A DNA stretch of 64,000 nt. Origin: Streptomyces sp. NBC_01288. GTDB lineage: Bacteria > Actinomycetota > Actinomycetes > Streptomycetales > Streptomycetaceae. Each line of letters opens with the position of its first letter. The stretch's first letter is position 1. Both the position numbers and the translations under genes were made by a program. This document shows positions 24,419 to 33,911 of this stretch, piece after piece. The notes beneath the pieces were generated by a model. The model was not told the DNA's origin. It saw only the letters and a list, made by a program, of their open reading frames with translations, and ran no database searches. The stretch is from NCBI RefSeq assembly GCF_035982055.1, contig NZ_CP108427.1, forward strand, positions 6,323,001 to 6,387,000. The letters run 5' to 3'.

Positions 24419-26077
24419 GTGACCGACGTGACCGACGTGACTTCAGAGACGGAACTGATTCCGGCGCCGAGCAGCGTCGCGCACGCACTGCCCGGCGGGG
24501 GCGTGGGCTACATCCTCGACGCGGGGACCGAGATCGACGCGGGCCCCGGCACCGAGCGGGTGGCGCAGTGGCTGCGGGCCACCGTCGGCGCGGCGACCGG
24601 ACTGCCCCTGTCACCTCACCGGGACAGCGGAAACCGCATCATGCTGCGCGTCGGCCCGGGGGAGTCCGACGACCCGGAGGCGTACACCCTGATCGTGGAC
24701 GGGTATCTGGTCCACCTCTGGGGGGCCGATGAACCCGGCCTGTTCTACGCCGCCCAGACCCTCCGTCAACTCCTCGGCCCCGAGGCATTCCGCCGCGCCC
24801 CGGTCACTGCCGAGCGGCGCTGGGAACTGCCCGCGGTCAGCATCCGCGACGCCCCCCGTTTCCCCTGGCGCGGCCTCATGCTCGACGTAGCCCGGCACTT
24901 CATGCCCAAGGAAGGCGTCCTGCGCTACCTGGATCTCATGGCGGCGCACAAACTCAACGTCTTCCACTTCCACTTGACGGACGACCAGGGCTGGCGCGTA
25001 CAGATCAAGCGGTACCCGAAGCTGACCGAGATCGGCTCCTGGCGGGCGCGCACGAAATTCGGCCACCGTGCCTCACAGCTGTGGGACGACAAGCCCCACG
25101 GCGGCTACTACACGCAGGACGACATCCGCGAGATCGTCGCCTACGCCGCCGAGCGGCATATCACCGTGGTCCCGGAAATCGACGTACCGGGACACTCGCA
25201 GGCCGCCATCGCCGCGTATCCGGAACTCGGCAACACCGACGTCATAGACACCAACTCCCTCTCCGTCTGGGACACCTGGGGCATCAACCCGAACGTACTC
25301 GCCCCCACTGACAACACCCTGCGCTTCTACGAGGGGGTGTTCGAGGAACTCCTGGAGCTGTTCCCCTCGGAGTTCATTCACGTCGGCGGTGACGAATGCC
25401 TCAAGGACCAGTGGAAGCAGTCGGCGATCGCGCAGGCGCGCATCGCGGAACTCGGGCTCGCGGACGAGGACGAGTTGCAGTCGTGGTTCATCGGACACTT
25501 CGACAAGTGGCTCTCCGCGCGCGGGAGAAGGCTCGTCGGGTGGGACGAGATCCTGGAGGGCGGGCTCGCGGAGGGGGCGGTCGTGTCGTCCTGGCGTGGT
25601 TTCGAGGGCGGGATCACCGCCGCCCGCGCCGGGCACGACGTCGTCATGTGCCCCGAGCAGTATGTGTACTTGGACTGGCGGCAGGCCCCCGGCGAGGACG
25701 AGCCCGTGCCGATCGCCCATGTGCGCAGCCTGGAGGACGTCTACCGCTTCGAGCCGGTTCCCGAGCGGCTCAGTGAGGACGAGGCCCGTCATGTGCTGGG
25801 CGCGCAGGCCAACGTGTGGACCGAGGTGATGGAGGACCACGCACGCGTGGACTACCAGACGTTCCCCCGGCTCGCGGCCTTCGCCGAGGTCGCCTGGAGC
25901 GCTCTTCCGGCGCCCGCGGAACGGGACTTCGCCGACTTCGAGCGCCGGATGGCCGCCCACTACCCGCGCCTCGACGCCCTGGGGGTCGCCTACCGTCCGC
26001 CCACCGGACCACTGCCGTGGCAGCGACGCCCCGGCGTGCTCGGACGACCCAAGGACGGTCCGCCCCCGAACGCGTAG
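24419..26077 (+). CDS. Beta-N-acetylhexosaminidase (GH20)
   Basis: 552-residue glycoside hydrolase releasing terminal GlcNAc/GalNAc. The N-terminal GH20b domain (residues 20-145) precedes the catalytic TIM barrel (FPWRGLMLDVARHFM, HFHLTDDQGWRVQIK, VPEIDVPGHSQAA). The catalytic Asp-Glu pair is in HVGGDEC (about residues 324-325). No signal peptide is visible, so it is likely intracellular and acts on imported chito-oligomers. GTG 24419 overlaps the region right after the permease stop; a threefold GTGACCGAC repeat gives two further in-frame starts (24428, 24437). Confidence 0.93.
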   Translation: MTDVTDVTSETELIPAPSSVAHALPGGGVGYILDAGTEIDAGPGTERVAQWLRATVGAATGLPLSPHRDSGNRIMLRVGPGESDDPEAYTLIVDGYLVHLWGADEPGLFYAAQTLRQLLGPEAFRRAPVTAERRWELPAVSIRDAPRFPWRGLMLDVARHFMPKEGVLRYLDLMAAHKLNVFHFHLTDDQGWRVQIKRYPKLTEIGSWRARTKFGHRASQLWDDKPHGGYYTQDDIREIVAYAAERHITVVPEIDVPGHSQAAIAAYPELGNTDVIDTNSLSVWDTWGINPNVLAPTDNTLRFYEGVFEELLELFPSEFIHVGGDECLKDQWKQSAIAQARIAELGLADEDELQSWFIGHFDKWLSARGRRLVGWDEILEGGLAEGAVVSSWRGFEGGITAARAGHDVVMCPEQYVYLDWRQAPGEDEPVPIAHVRSLEDVYRFEPVPERLSEDEARHVLGAQANVWTEVMEDHARVDYQTFPRLAAFAEVAWSALPAPAERDFADFERRMAAHYPRLDALGVAYRPPTGPLPWQRRPGVLGRPKDGPPPNA

Positions 26078-26311
26078 AACCCGTAAGGGAAAAAGCCCCC
26101 AGGAGTCACCGTTGAGTGGCAATCCGCGTGTACCGGTGATGCCGTACGAAAACGGACCATCTCCCCGATGAGGCGGGCGAATGCCTCCTAGCGGACCCCC
26201 GCGCTCGGGTCTTGCGAAGATGTGCCAGAGTTGCCACGTCCGCCCTGTCAGCACGTACCGTACGGCAGCAACAGGTGGGACCAGGTGGGGCAGCGGGAAG
26301 GGGCAGCCGGT
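26078..26311 (+). promoter_or_regulatory. Promoter region of molybdoenzyme operon
   Basis: No gene. The stretch GATGTGCCAGAGTTGCCACG (about 26219-26238) and a palindromic ACCGTACGGC core near 26258 are candidate control sites. Confidence 0.25.
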
Positions 26312-27205
26312 TTGACCACGCACGCACCGCAGGCGGGGCAGTCCGTCACGCTGCCCACAACGCTGGACGAGGCCGTGGCGGCGCTCACGGACCTGCCCAC
26401 GGCCGTTCCCGTGGCCGGTGGCACCGACCTCATGGCGGCCGTCAACTCGGGGCAGCTCAGGCCCAGCGCGCTGGTCGGTCTCGGGCGGATCAGCGAGATC
26501 CGCGGCTGGCAGTACCAGGACGGGCACGCGCTGCTCGGCGCGGGCCTCACGCATGCCCGGATGGGCCGCCCCGACTTCGCCGCCCTCATCCCGGCGCTCG
26601 CCGCCTCCGCGCGTGCCGCGGGCCCGCCGCAGATCCGCAACGCGGGCACCCTGGGCGGCAACATCGCCTCGGCCGCGCCCACCGGGGACGCGCTGCCCGT
26701 ACTGGCCGCCCTGGAGGCGACGCTGATCATCGCGGGCCAGGACGGAGCCCGCCGGGAGATCCCGGTGTCGCACCTCCTGGCCGGCGTGGAGATGCTGCGC
26801 GGCGGCGAACTCATCGGCTTCGTGCGCGTGCCGCTGCTGCACGCCCCGCAGGTCTTCCTGAAGGCCACCGGCAGGACCGGCCCCGGGCGCTCGGTCGCGT
26901 CCGTCGCGGTCGTCCTCGACCCTGCCCGCCGCGGGGTCAGGTGCGCCGTCGGAGCCATAGCGCCGATGCCGCTGAGACCGCTGGACGCCGAACAGTGGGT
27001 GGCCCGGCTGATCGACTGGGACAACAGCCGCACGATCGTCCCCGAGGCCTTGAGCGCCTTCGGGGAGTACGTCGCCGCGGCCTGCATCCCCGACCCGGTA
27101 CCGGCCGAGGACGGCTCCGTGGAACAGCTTCCGCCCGCGGTACTGCACCTGCGGCGCACCGTCGCCGCACTGGCCCGACGAGCACTCGGGAGGGCGCTGT
27201 CGTGA
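26312..27205 (+). CDS. Xanthine dehydrogenase family, FAD-binding subunit
   Basis: 297-residue subunit of a CO/xanthine-dehydrogenase-type enzyme. FAD motifs: AVPVAGGTDLMAAVNSGQ (about residue 32) and QIRNAGTLGGNIASAAPTGD (about 110). It passes electrons from the FeS subunit to the acceptor. The TTG at 26312 (after GGGAAGGGG) is the likely start; an upstream in-frame ATG at 26222 lies in the leader. The end overlaps the FeS gene by 4 nt (GTGA). Confidence 0.9.
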   Translation: MTTHAPQAGQSVTLPTTLDEAVAALTDLPTAVPVAGGTDLMAAVNSGQLRPSALVGLGRISEIRGWQYQDGHALLGAGLTHARMGRPDFAALIPALAASARAAGPPQIRNAGTLGGNIASAAPTGDALPVLAALEATLIIAGQDGARREIPVSHLLAGVEMLRGGELIGFVRVPLLHAPQVFLKATGRTGPGRSVASVAVVLDPARRGVRCAVGAIAPMPLRPLDAEQWVARLIDWDNSRTIVPEALSAFGEYVAAACIPDPVPAEDGSVEQLPPAVLHLRRTVAALARRALGRALS

Positions 27206-28851
27206 CCGACGACCAGCACGGAGAGGGCACCCCTCAGGGTGGCGGACGCTGGGACCCGCTGCCCCAGGGCGACTACGACGACGGCGCCACGGCCTTCGTG
27301 AAACTCCCCGAAGGGGGCATCGACGCCCTCCTGGCCGCCCCGGGGCACGGCTATGTGCCGCCGTCCATAACGGCCACCCCCGCCCCGGACGCCGACCCCT
27401 CGGGCACCGGCTCCTGGGCGGTGCCCGCCGAGGGCGTCCAGTGGCCCGACCCGAACGCGGTACCGCAGCAGGGGACGGCCGGGGGCGACCAGTTCTCGTA
27501 CCGCCCCGGGTCCACCGGCCAGTGGACCTTCCAGGACACCAACGCCCCGGACGCGGGCGCCGCTCCCGGTCGCGACGTGACCGGGGAGTGGTCGATCCCC
27601 GTCGCCGGCGGTGATCTCCCGGACGAATCGGGCGAGTTCACCACCTCGGCCCTGGTCGAGCAGTGGGGCGGCACCCCGCCGGCCACCCTGCCCGGCGGCG
27701 CCCAAGCGCCCTGGGCGACGGACGGCGCGGGCCAGAACTGGGCGCAGCAGGCGTCGGACACCGGAGTGGTCGAGCGGCCCGGCGAGCACACCGACGGACG
27801 CGGCCTGGAACACCCGGCCGACCGGTCCGGTACGCACACCACCGGCGAGGTGTCGGCGCGGGCCGCCACCCGGCCGCCCGCCGAGGCGACCCGGCAGCCG
27901 TACGGCGAGCCCGGAGACCCGTACGCGCACACCCGTTCCGAAGCACCCGGCGACCCCTACGGCGACGCGCGCGCCGACCGCCACGACGACACCGCCGCCG
28001 AACTCGCCGCGGACGACGCACAGTCGGCTCATGGGAGCGGCGCGGCGGGCGACGACGGCGAAGGGCCCGCGGAGGGCGCTGAGGGGCCCGCGGAGACGTC
28101 CGCGGCGGTCGATGCGGCCGAGGGTGTCGACGACGCCCCGGAGGCCGCTGAGGCGCCCGTGACGGACGCCGAACCCGACGCGCCGGACGAGGCCGCCGAG
28201 CCGGCCCCGAAGATCCCCGGCGAGGAACACCCGCTCGCCTCCTACGTGTTGCGCGTCAACGGCGCCGACCGGCCCGTCACCGACGCCTGGATCGGCGAGT
28301 CGCTGCTCTACGTGCTGCGCGAACGCCTCGGCCTCGCGGGCGCCAAGGACGGCTGCTCGCAGGGCGAGTGCGGCGCCTGCAACGTCCAGGTCGACGGACG
28401 GCTCGTCGCCTCCTGCCTGGTGCCCGCGGTCACCGCCGCCGGCTCCGAGGTCCGTACGGTCGAGGGTCTCGCCGTCGAGGGGCAGCCCTCGGACGTGCAG
28501 CGGGCGCTCGCCAAGTGCGGTGCCGTGCAGTGCGGTTTCTGCGTGCCCGGCATGGCGATGACCGTGCACGACCTCCTGGAGGGCAACCCCGCGCCCACCG
28601 AACTGGAGGCACGCCAGGCCCTGTGCGGCAACCTGTGCCGCTGCTCCGGCTACCGGGGTGTCCTGGACGCCGTACAGGAAGTCGTCGCCGAACGTGAGGC
28701 GCACGCCGCTGCCGCCGAACCTGAGTCGGACGGCGACGAGGCGCGTATTCCCCACCAGGCGGGGCCCGGGGGCGGTGGCGTCCACCAGTCGGCGTTCGAG
28801 TCCCCGCGCACGCAGGACCAGGTCTACGGCCAGGACGGAGGTCAGGCGTGA
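27202..28851 (+). CDS. 2Fe-2S subunit of xanthine dehydrogenase family with long disordered N terminus
   Basis: 549 residues. Only about residues 345-525 are the 2Fe-2S subunit: ferredoxin-type cluster CSQGECGACNVQ with a later Cys, then the four-helix second cluster CGAVQCGFCVPGM and CGNLCRCSGY. The first 340 residues are Pro/Gly/Asp/Glu-rich and low-complexity (EGPAEGAEGPAE, EPGDPYAH), with no domain. Usual subunits of this family are about 160-200 residues. Start GTG 27202 overlaps the previous stop. The extension is continuous in frame with no internal stop, so it appears genuine rather than an annotation error. Confidence 0.88.
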   Translation: MTDDQHGEGTPQGGGRWDPLPQGDYDDGATAFVKLPEGGIDALLAAPGHGYVPPSITATPAPDADPSGTGSWAVPAEGVQWPDPNAVPQQGTAGGDQFSYRPGSTGQWTFQDTNAPDAGAAPGRDVTGEWSIPVAGGDLPDESGEFTTSALVEQWGGTPPATLPGGAQAPWATDGAGQNWAQQASDTGVVERPGEHTDGRGLEHPADRSGTHTTGEVSARAATRPPAEATRQPYGEPGDPYAHTRSEAPGDPYGDARADRHDDTAAELAADDAQSAHGSGAAGDDGEGPAEGAEGPAETSAAVDAAEGVDDAPEAAEAPVTDAEPDAPDEAAEPAPKIPGEEHPLASYVLRVNGADRPVTDAWIGESLLYVLRERLGLAGAKDGCSQGECGACNVQVDGRLVASCLVPAVTAAGSEVRTVEGLAVEGQPSDVQRALAKCGAVQCGFCVPGMAMTVHDLLEGNPAPTELEARQALCGNLCRCSGYRGVLDAVQEVVAEREAHAAAAEPESDGDEARIPHQAGPGGGGVHQSAFESPRTQDQVYGQDGGQA

Positions 28852-31166
28852 GCAACGAAGCCGCCACCGCGACCACGGAGGCCGCGCCCGCCCCGGAGCA
28901 TCCGGGCCATGGCCTGGGCGCCTCGCTCCCGGCCGCCGACGCCCGCGCGAAGACCGAGGGCACCTTCCCGTACGCGGCCGACCTGTGGGCCGAGGGCCTG
29001 CTCTGGGCGGCCGTCCTGCGCTCGCCGCACCCGCACGCGCGCATCGTGTCCGTCGACACGTCCCACGCGCGGGACATGCCCGGCGTCCGGGCCGTCATCA
29101 CCCACGAGGACGTGCCCGGCAGGGACCGCTACGGCCGGGGCACGGCCGACCGCCCGGTGTTCGCCTCCGAGGTCGTACGCCACCACGGGGAGCCCATCGC
29201 CGCGGTCGCCGCCGACCACCCCGACACCGCGCGCATGGCCGCCGCGGCCATCATGGTCGAGTACGAAGTACTCGACCCGGTGACCGACCCCGAGCAGGCC
29301 TTCGAGGCCGAACCGCTGCACCCCGACGGCAACCTGATCCGGCACATCCCGCTGCGCCACGGCGACCCGGACGCGGTCGCCGACATCGTCGTCGAGGGCC
29401 TGTACCGCATCGGCCGCCAGGACCCCGCCCCGATCGGCGCCGAGGCCGGTCTCGCCGTGCCCCGCCCCGACGGCGGCGTCGAGCTGTACATCGCCTCCAC
29501 GGACCCGCACAACGACCGCGACACGGCCGCCGCCTGCTACGGCCTGGAGCCCGACCGCGTGAAGGTCGTCGTCACCGGCGTCCCCGGTGCCACCGCCGAC
29601 CGCGAGGACCAGGGCTTCCAACTCCCGCTCGGACTGCTGGCGTTGAAGACCGGCTGCCCGGTCAAACTCACCGCCACGCGCGAGGAGTCCTTCCTCGGCC
29701 ACACCCACCGCCACCCCACGCTCCTGCGCTACCGCCACCACGCCGACGAGGACGGCCGGCTGGTCAAGGTCGAGGCCCAGGTACTGCTCGACGCGGGCGC
29801 CTACGCCGATACCTCCTCGGAGGCCCTGGCCGCCGCCGTCTCCTTCGCCTGCGGCCCGTACGTCGTCCCGAACGCCTTCATCGAGGGCTGGGCCGTGCGC
29901 ACCAACAACCCGCCCTCGGGACACGTCCGGGGCGAGGGCGCCATGCAGGTCTGCGCCGCCTACGAGGCGCAGATGGACAAGCTCGCCAAGAAGCTCGCCA
30001 TGGACCCGGCCGAGCTGCGCCTGCGCAACGCCATGGCCACCGGGGACGTCCTCCCGACCGGCCAGACGGTGACCTGCCCGGCACCGGTCGCCGAACTCCT
30101 CCAGGCCGTACGGGACTTCCCGCTGCCGCAGCTCCCCAAGGACACCCCCGAGGACGAGTGGCTGCTGCCCGGCGGCCCCGAGGGCGCGGGCGAACCGGGC
30201 GCGGTGCGCCGGGGCGTCGGCTACGGCCTCGGCATGGTCCACATGCTCGGCGCCGAGGGCGCCGACGAGGTTTCCACGGCCACGGTGAAGGTCCACGACG
30301 GCATCGCTACGGTCCTGTGCGCGGCCGTAGAGACCGGCCAGGGCTTCACCACGCTGGCCCGGCAGATCGTCCAGGAGACCCTCGGTATCGACGAGGTGCA
30401 CGTCGCCCCTGTAGACACCGATCAGCCGCCCGCCGGCCCTGGTTGCCGAGGACGTCATACCTGGGTATCGGGCGGCGCGGTCGAACGGGCCGCGAAAATG
30501 GTCCGCACCCAGCTCCTCCAGCCCCTGGCGCACAAGTTCGGGATGTCGACCGAGCTCCTCCAGATCACCGACGGCAAGATCACCTCGTACGACGGAGTCC
30601 TCTCGACGACCGTCACCGAGGCCCTGGACGGCAAGGAACTCTGGGCCACCGCCCAGTGCCGCCCGCACCCGACCGAGCCCCTGGACGAGGCGGGCCAGGG
30701 CGACGCCTTCGTAGGGCTCGCCTTCTGCGCGATCCGCGCGGTCGTCGACGTGGACATTGAGCTGGGCTCGGTCCGGGTCGTCGAACTCGCCCTCGCGCAG
30801 GACGTCGGCCGCATCCTGAACCCGACCCAGCTGGTCGCCCGCATCGAGGGCGGCGTAACCCAGGGCGTCGGCATCGCACTCACCGAGAACCTGCGCACCG
30901 CGCGCGGGTTGATCCGCCACCCCGACCTCACCGGCTACGCCCTGCCCACCGCCCTGGACACCCCCGACATCAAGATCGTGAAACTCGTCGAGGAACGTGA
31001 CGTGGTCGCCCCCTTCGGGGCGAAGGCGGTCAGCGCGGTACCCGTGGTCACCTCCCCGGCGGCGATCGCGTCCGCCGTACGCGCCGCGACGGGCCGCCCG
31101 GTGAACCGGCTGCCGATCCGCCCGCAGGCGGCGGTGGTGACGAACAGCGGTCCCTACGGGCAGTAG
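28848..31166 (+). CDS. Xanthine dehydrogenase-like molybdopterin subunit, atypical active site
   Basis: 772-residue large subunit, in frame with the Ald_Xan_dh_C a/b hammerhead (about residues 30-130: LWAAVLRSPHPHARIVSVD, GEPIAAVAADHPDTA) and the molybdopterin-binding region (GHVRGEGAMQVCAAYE, IEGGVTQGVGIAL, LAQDVGRILNP). Two canonical elements look replaced. The GGGFGGK-like loop is GVPGATADRED (near 29577). The catalytic GEPP motif near the C terminus is KAVSAVPVVTS (near 31020), which removes the Glu that deprotonates the Mo-OH. It may act on another substrate, or be catalytically altered. GTGA overlap with the FeS gene. Confidence 0.85.
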   Translation: MSNEAATATTEAAPAPEHPGHGLGASLPAADARAKTEGTFPYAADLWAEGLLWAAVLRSPHPHARIVSVDTSHARDMPGVRAVITHEDVPGRDRYGRGTADRPVFASEVVRHHGEPIAAVAADHPDTARMAAAAIMVEYEVLDPVTDPEQAFEAEPLHPDGNLIRHIPLRHGDPDAVADIVVEGLYRIGRQDPAPIGAEAGLAVPRPDGGVELYIASTDPHNDRDTAAACYGLEPDRVKVVVTGVPGATADREDQGFQLPLGLLALKTGCPVKLTATREESFLGHTHRHPTLLRYRHHADEDGRLVKVEAQVLLDAGAYADTSSEALAAAVSFACGPYVVPNAFIEGWAVRTNNPPSGHVRGEGAMQVCAAYEAQMDKLAKKLAMDPAELRLRNAMATGDVLPTGQTVTCPAPVAELLQAVRDFPLPQLPKDTPEDEWLLPGGPEGAGEPGAVRRGVGYGLGMVHMLGAEGADEVSTATVKVHDGIATVLCAAVETGQGFTTLARQIVQETLGIDEVHVAPVDTDQPPAGPGCRGRHTWVSGGAVERAAKMVRTQLLQPLAHKFGMSTELLQITDGKITSYDGVLSTTVTEALDGKELWATAQCRPHPTEPLDEAGQGDAFVGLAFCAIRAVVDVDIELGSVRVVELALAQDVGRILNPTQLVARIEGGVTQGVGIALTENLRTARGLIRHPDLTGYALPTALDTPDIKIVKLVEERDVVAPFGAKAVSAVPVVTSPAAIASAVRAATGRPVNRLPIRPQAAVVTNSGPYGQ

Positions 31167-31173
31167 GTGCAGG

Positions 31174-31704
31174 GTGCTTGAGGGGGTCGTCCTCATCACG
31201 GGCGTGATGGCCTCCGGCAAGTCGACGGTCGCGCAGGCGCTCGCGGAGAGGCTGCCGAGGGCGGCGCACGTCCGGGGTGACGTCTTCCGGCGGATGGTCG
31301 TCTCGGGGCGCGAGGAGTACGTCCCCGGTGCGGGCGGCGCGGGGGAGTCCCAACTCCGGTTGCGGTACCGGCTGTCGGCGGCGACGGCGGACGCGTACGC
31401 GGAGGCCGGGTTCACGGCGGTCGTCCAGGACGTGGTGCTGGGCGCGGAGTTGCCGGCGTACGTCGACCTGATCCGCACCCGTCCGCTGCACGTGATCGTC
31501 CTCGCACTGGCCCCGGCGACCGTGACGGCACGGGAGGCGGGCCGGGCGAAGAACGGCTACGGCGCGTGGACGGTCGAGGAGTTGGACGGCGCCCTGCGGA
31601 CGGAGACCCCGCGCATCGGCCTGTGGCTGGACACCTCCGGGCTGACGGTGGAGGAGACGGTGGACGCGATCGTCGAGGGACGGGAACGTTCGCGGGTGGT
31701 CTGA
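31174..31704 (+). CDS. P-loop kinase/phosphotransferase-like protein
   Basis: 176-residue cytoplasmic protein with Walker A ITGVMASGKSTVAQALAE at the N terminus and RGDVFRRMVVSGRE after it. It resembles chloramphenicol-phosphotransferase-like and gluconokinase-like small kinases (AAA_33); substrate unknown. GTG start 31174 lies 7 nt after the molybdoenzyme stop, so it is probably in the same operon. Confidence 0.75.
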   Translation: MLEGVVLITGVMASGKSTVAQALAERLPRAAHVRGDVFRRMVVSGREEYVPGAGGAGESQLRLRYRLSAATADAYAEAGFTAVVQDVVLGAELPAYVDLIRTRPLHVIVLALAPATVTAREAGRAKNGYGAWTVEELDGALRTETPRIGLWLDTSGLTVEETVDAIVEGRERSRVV

Positions 31705-31871
31705 GCGTCTGATGAGGTGAGGACGTTTCGGACGTTTCGCGTCCTCCGGGGTTCTGGGAGGCGTTTTCGCTGGTCAGGGCCGTTGTCAGTGGTGCCGCGT
31801 AGTGTTCTGGGCAGTGGGGACGACAGCGGAACACCGGTGCCACACGGGGAAGATTCACGCACGGGGGAACG

Positions 31872-33047
31872 ATGAGCAGGACTGACGCCGGTGCTACGGC
31901 GACCATGATCACCTTGACCGAGGACGACCTCGATCCGTACATCACGCACGCGTCGACACGCCGTTGGCTGACGGGTCCCGGACTGCCGGGCGACAGCGGC
32001 CTGTTGACGTTCGAGGAGCTGCGCAGGGAGGGCCTGCGGACGGTCGCGGACTCGCTGGGCGACCCCGGCCCACTGGCGCGGGAGCTCCGGGACCAGCTGG
32101 TGATAGGCGCGCTCTGGGGCCCCGGCGGCGCGGAGGCGGAGTCGATCCTGCTGGACGGCGAGACGGGTGAGATCGCGACGACGTTCTTCTTCCACGACCG
32201 CCCGGACCTGATGGAGACCGGCCCGCTGGCCCCGTCGATCGAAACGCTGGCCCGCTTCACGACGACGACGGACGAACTGACGGGCCTGCGCGGCCAGTTC
32301 GCGTCCTATGAGGGCCGGCACGGCACGAAGACGGCGGCGGAGGCATCCCGCCAGTTGCTCGCGGTATTCGAGTCGGGGACGGCCGGAGAGGTGCCCCCGT
32401 TCTGGAAGGCGGCGGCGTTGATCCGCCCGCTCGCACTGGTGGCGGGCCCGGGCACGACGTCAGGCCTGACGCTGGACATCCCGGCCCGCCTGCTGGACCA
32501 GGAGTTCGGCCAGGGAGCGGTCGCCCGCTTCGAGGAGGTCGACTTCCCCGCCACGCTCACCCACGAGCCGACCCGCCGCTTCCTGCGTGAGACCGGCCTG
32601 CCCGAGGACGCGTTCCTCTTCCAGCTGGACACGGACGTCCAGCTCCCCACCCTCACCGAGTTCTACGAGGACGAGCCCGCCGGGGAACTCCCGCCCCGCG
32701 CCGACCAGTTGATCCGCCTCGGCTACCTCCTGGAGGACAACAGCCTGGTGGTGGACGGCGCGACGGGCGAGATCCTGACCTGGAGCGAGCCCGAGGCGAC
32801 ACTGGCTCCCCTCAACACGGATGTCTCGACCCTGGCCTTCACCCTCTGGCTGCTCCACCGCGAGAAGGCGATCGACGCGGACCTGTCGGGCGAGCTGACG
32901 GCAGAGGCGTACGACCAGTTGGCGACGACGATGCTCCAGACGCTGTCGGCGGTGGACCCGACGGTGGCGGGACGCCGGAGGGACGGCCGCGATCACCCGC
33001 ACTACTGGACGGAGGCGTTCCAGGACGAGGCGGGCGGGGTGCTGTGA
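31872..33047 (+). CDS. Double SUKH-4-type immunity-like protein
   Basis: 391 residues made of two similar SUKH-4-like units (about 12-190 and 200-375). Shared landmarks: THASTRRWLTGPGLPGDSG versus THEPTRRFLRETGLPEDAF, then ILLDGETGEIATTFFF versus LVVDGATGEILTWSEP. SUKH proteins often neutralise polymorphic toxins, but many are stand-alone in streptomycetes. No toxin gene is adjacent. ATG 31872 is preceded by GGGGGAACG. Confidence 0.8.
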   Translation: MSRTDAGATATMITLTEDDLDPYITHASTRRWLTGPGLPGDSGLLTFEELRREGLRTVADSLGDPGPLARELRDQLVIGALWGPGGAEAESILLDGETGEIATTFFFHDRPDLMETGPLAPSIETLARFTTTTDELTGLRGQFASYEGRHGTKTAAEASRQLLAVFESGTAGEVPPFWKAAALIRPLALVAGPGTTSGLTLDIPARLLDQEFGQGAVARFEEVDFPATLTHEPTRRFLRETGLPEDAFLFQLDTDVQLPTLTEFYEDEPAGELPPRADQLIRLGYLLEDNSLVVDGATGEILTWSEPEATLAPLNTDVSTLAFTLWLLHREKAIDADLSGELTAEAYDQLATTMLQTLSAVDPTVAGRRRDGRDHPHYWTEAFQDEAGGVL

Positions 33048-33137
33048 CGGGCGCGTAGGCGGCCGAGGAATTCGTTCGCGCCGGGCGGGCCGAGCCGCTA
33101 GCGTCCGCCTGACCGCACGGCGATGGGGGGACCACAC

Positions 33138-33842
33138 ATGGGGACCGACCGACTGGGCCTGCTCCTGGAGCAGTTCGACAAGGCCCGGGAGATGGCCGAG
33201 GTCCGGCTGACGGGGCTCGGCGACGAGGAGTACCTCTGGGAGCCGGCGCCCGACTGCTGGTCGCTCCGGCGTCGGAGCGAGGCGGTGACACCGAGGGCGT
33301 TCGGACCGGGGGAGTGGGTCCTCGACCTGGGCGCGGCGGACATCCCGGCGAGCGAGTACGCGGAGGTCGCCCGTCAGGCCGCCGACGGCATGACGGTCGC
33401 GAAGATCGCCGAGGACTGGAGCGTGACCGTCGAACGCGTCGAGGAGATCCTCGCCCACGAGGGCGAGCCGGAACCCGACTCGACGCCGATCACGACCATC
33501 GCGTGGCGCCTGGGGCACCTGCACTTCCAGTTCGCGGGCGGGTGGGAGTGGACCTTCGGTGAGCGGCGCCAGGACCCGAAGCGGATGGTCGACTTCAGCC
33601 CCTCCGCAGCCCTGACCCTGGACCGGTTCTGGCCGGTGATCGACCGCTGGCGAGCGGCCGTGGCCACGGTCACGGAGGACCAGCTGGACGTGGTCGGCTT
33701 CTCCCGGTACCCGTACGGCTCCGACCCGGACGACCCGTATGTCTCCGTACTGGCGGGGGCGAACCTGGAGTTCATCCACCACATGGCGGAGATAGCGCTG
33801 CTGCGGGATCTGTGGCGGGCGCGGGGTGCGAGTGAGGGCTAA
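33138..33842 (+). CDS. DinB-like (DUF664/YfiT) protein
   Basis: 234-residue soluble protein. The helical DinB fold is indicated by LLEQFDKAREMAEVRLTGL, the metal-ligand-like His of IAWRLGHLHFQ and of EFIHHMAEIALLRDLW. The PAPDCWSLRRR motif is typical of the family. Relatives include mycothiol-dependent transferases; the substrate is unknown. Confidence 0.8.
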   Translation: MGTDRLGLLLEQFDKAREMAEVRLTGLGDEEYLWEPAPDCWSLRRRSEAVTPRAFGPGEWVLDLGAADIPASEYAEVARQAADGMTVAKIAEDWSVTVERVEEILAHEGEPEPDSTPITTIAWRLGHLHFQFAGGWEWTFGERRQDPKRMVDFSPSAALTLDRFWPVIDRWRAAVATVTEDQLDVVGFSRYPYGSDPDDPYVSVLAGANLEFIHHMAEIALLRDLWRARGASEG

Positions 33843-33911
33843 GTCCGAGGCGCCTTGGGGGAGTTCAGGTGCCTTGGGGTAGTTCAGCCGAGGGCGAGGA
33901 AGGGGAGCACC

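Noticed and set aside
31174..31704. MobA/MoCo-specific maturation protein next to molybdoenzyme
   Set aside because: The P-loop is present, but no molybdopterin-specific motif could be recognised; kept as generic kinase.
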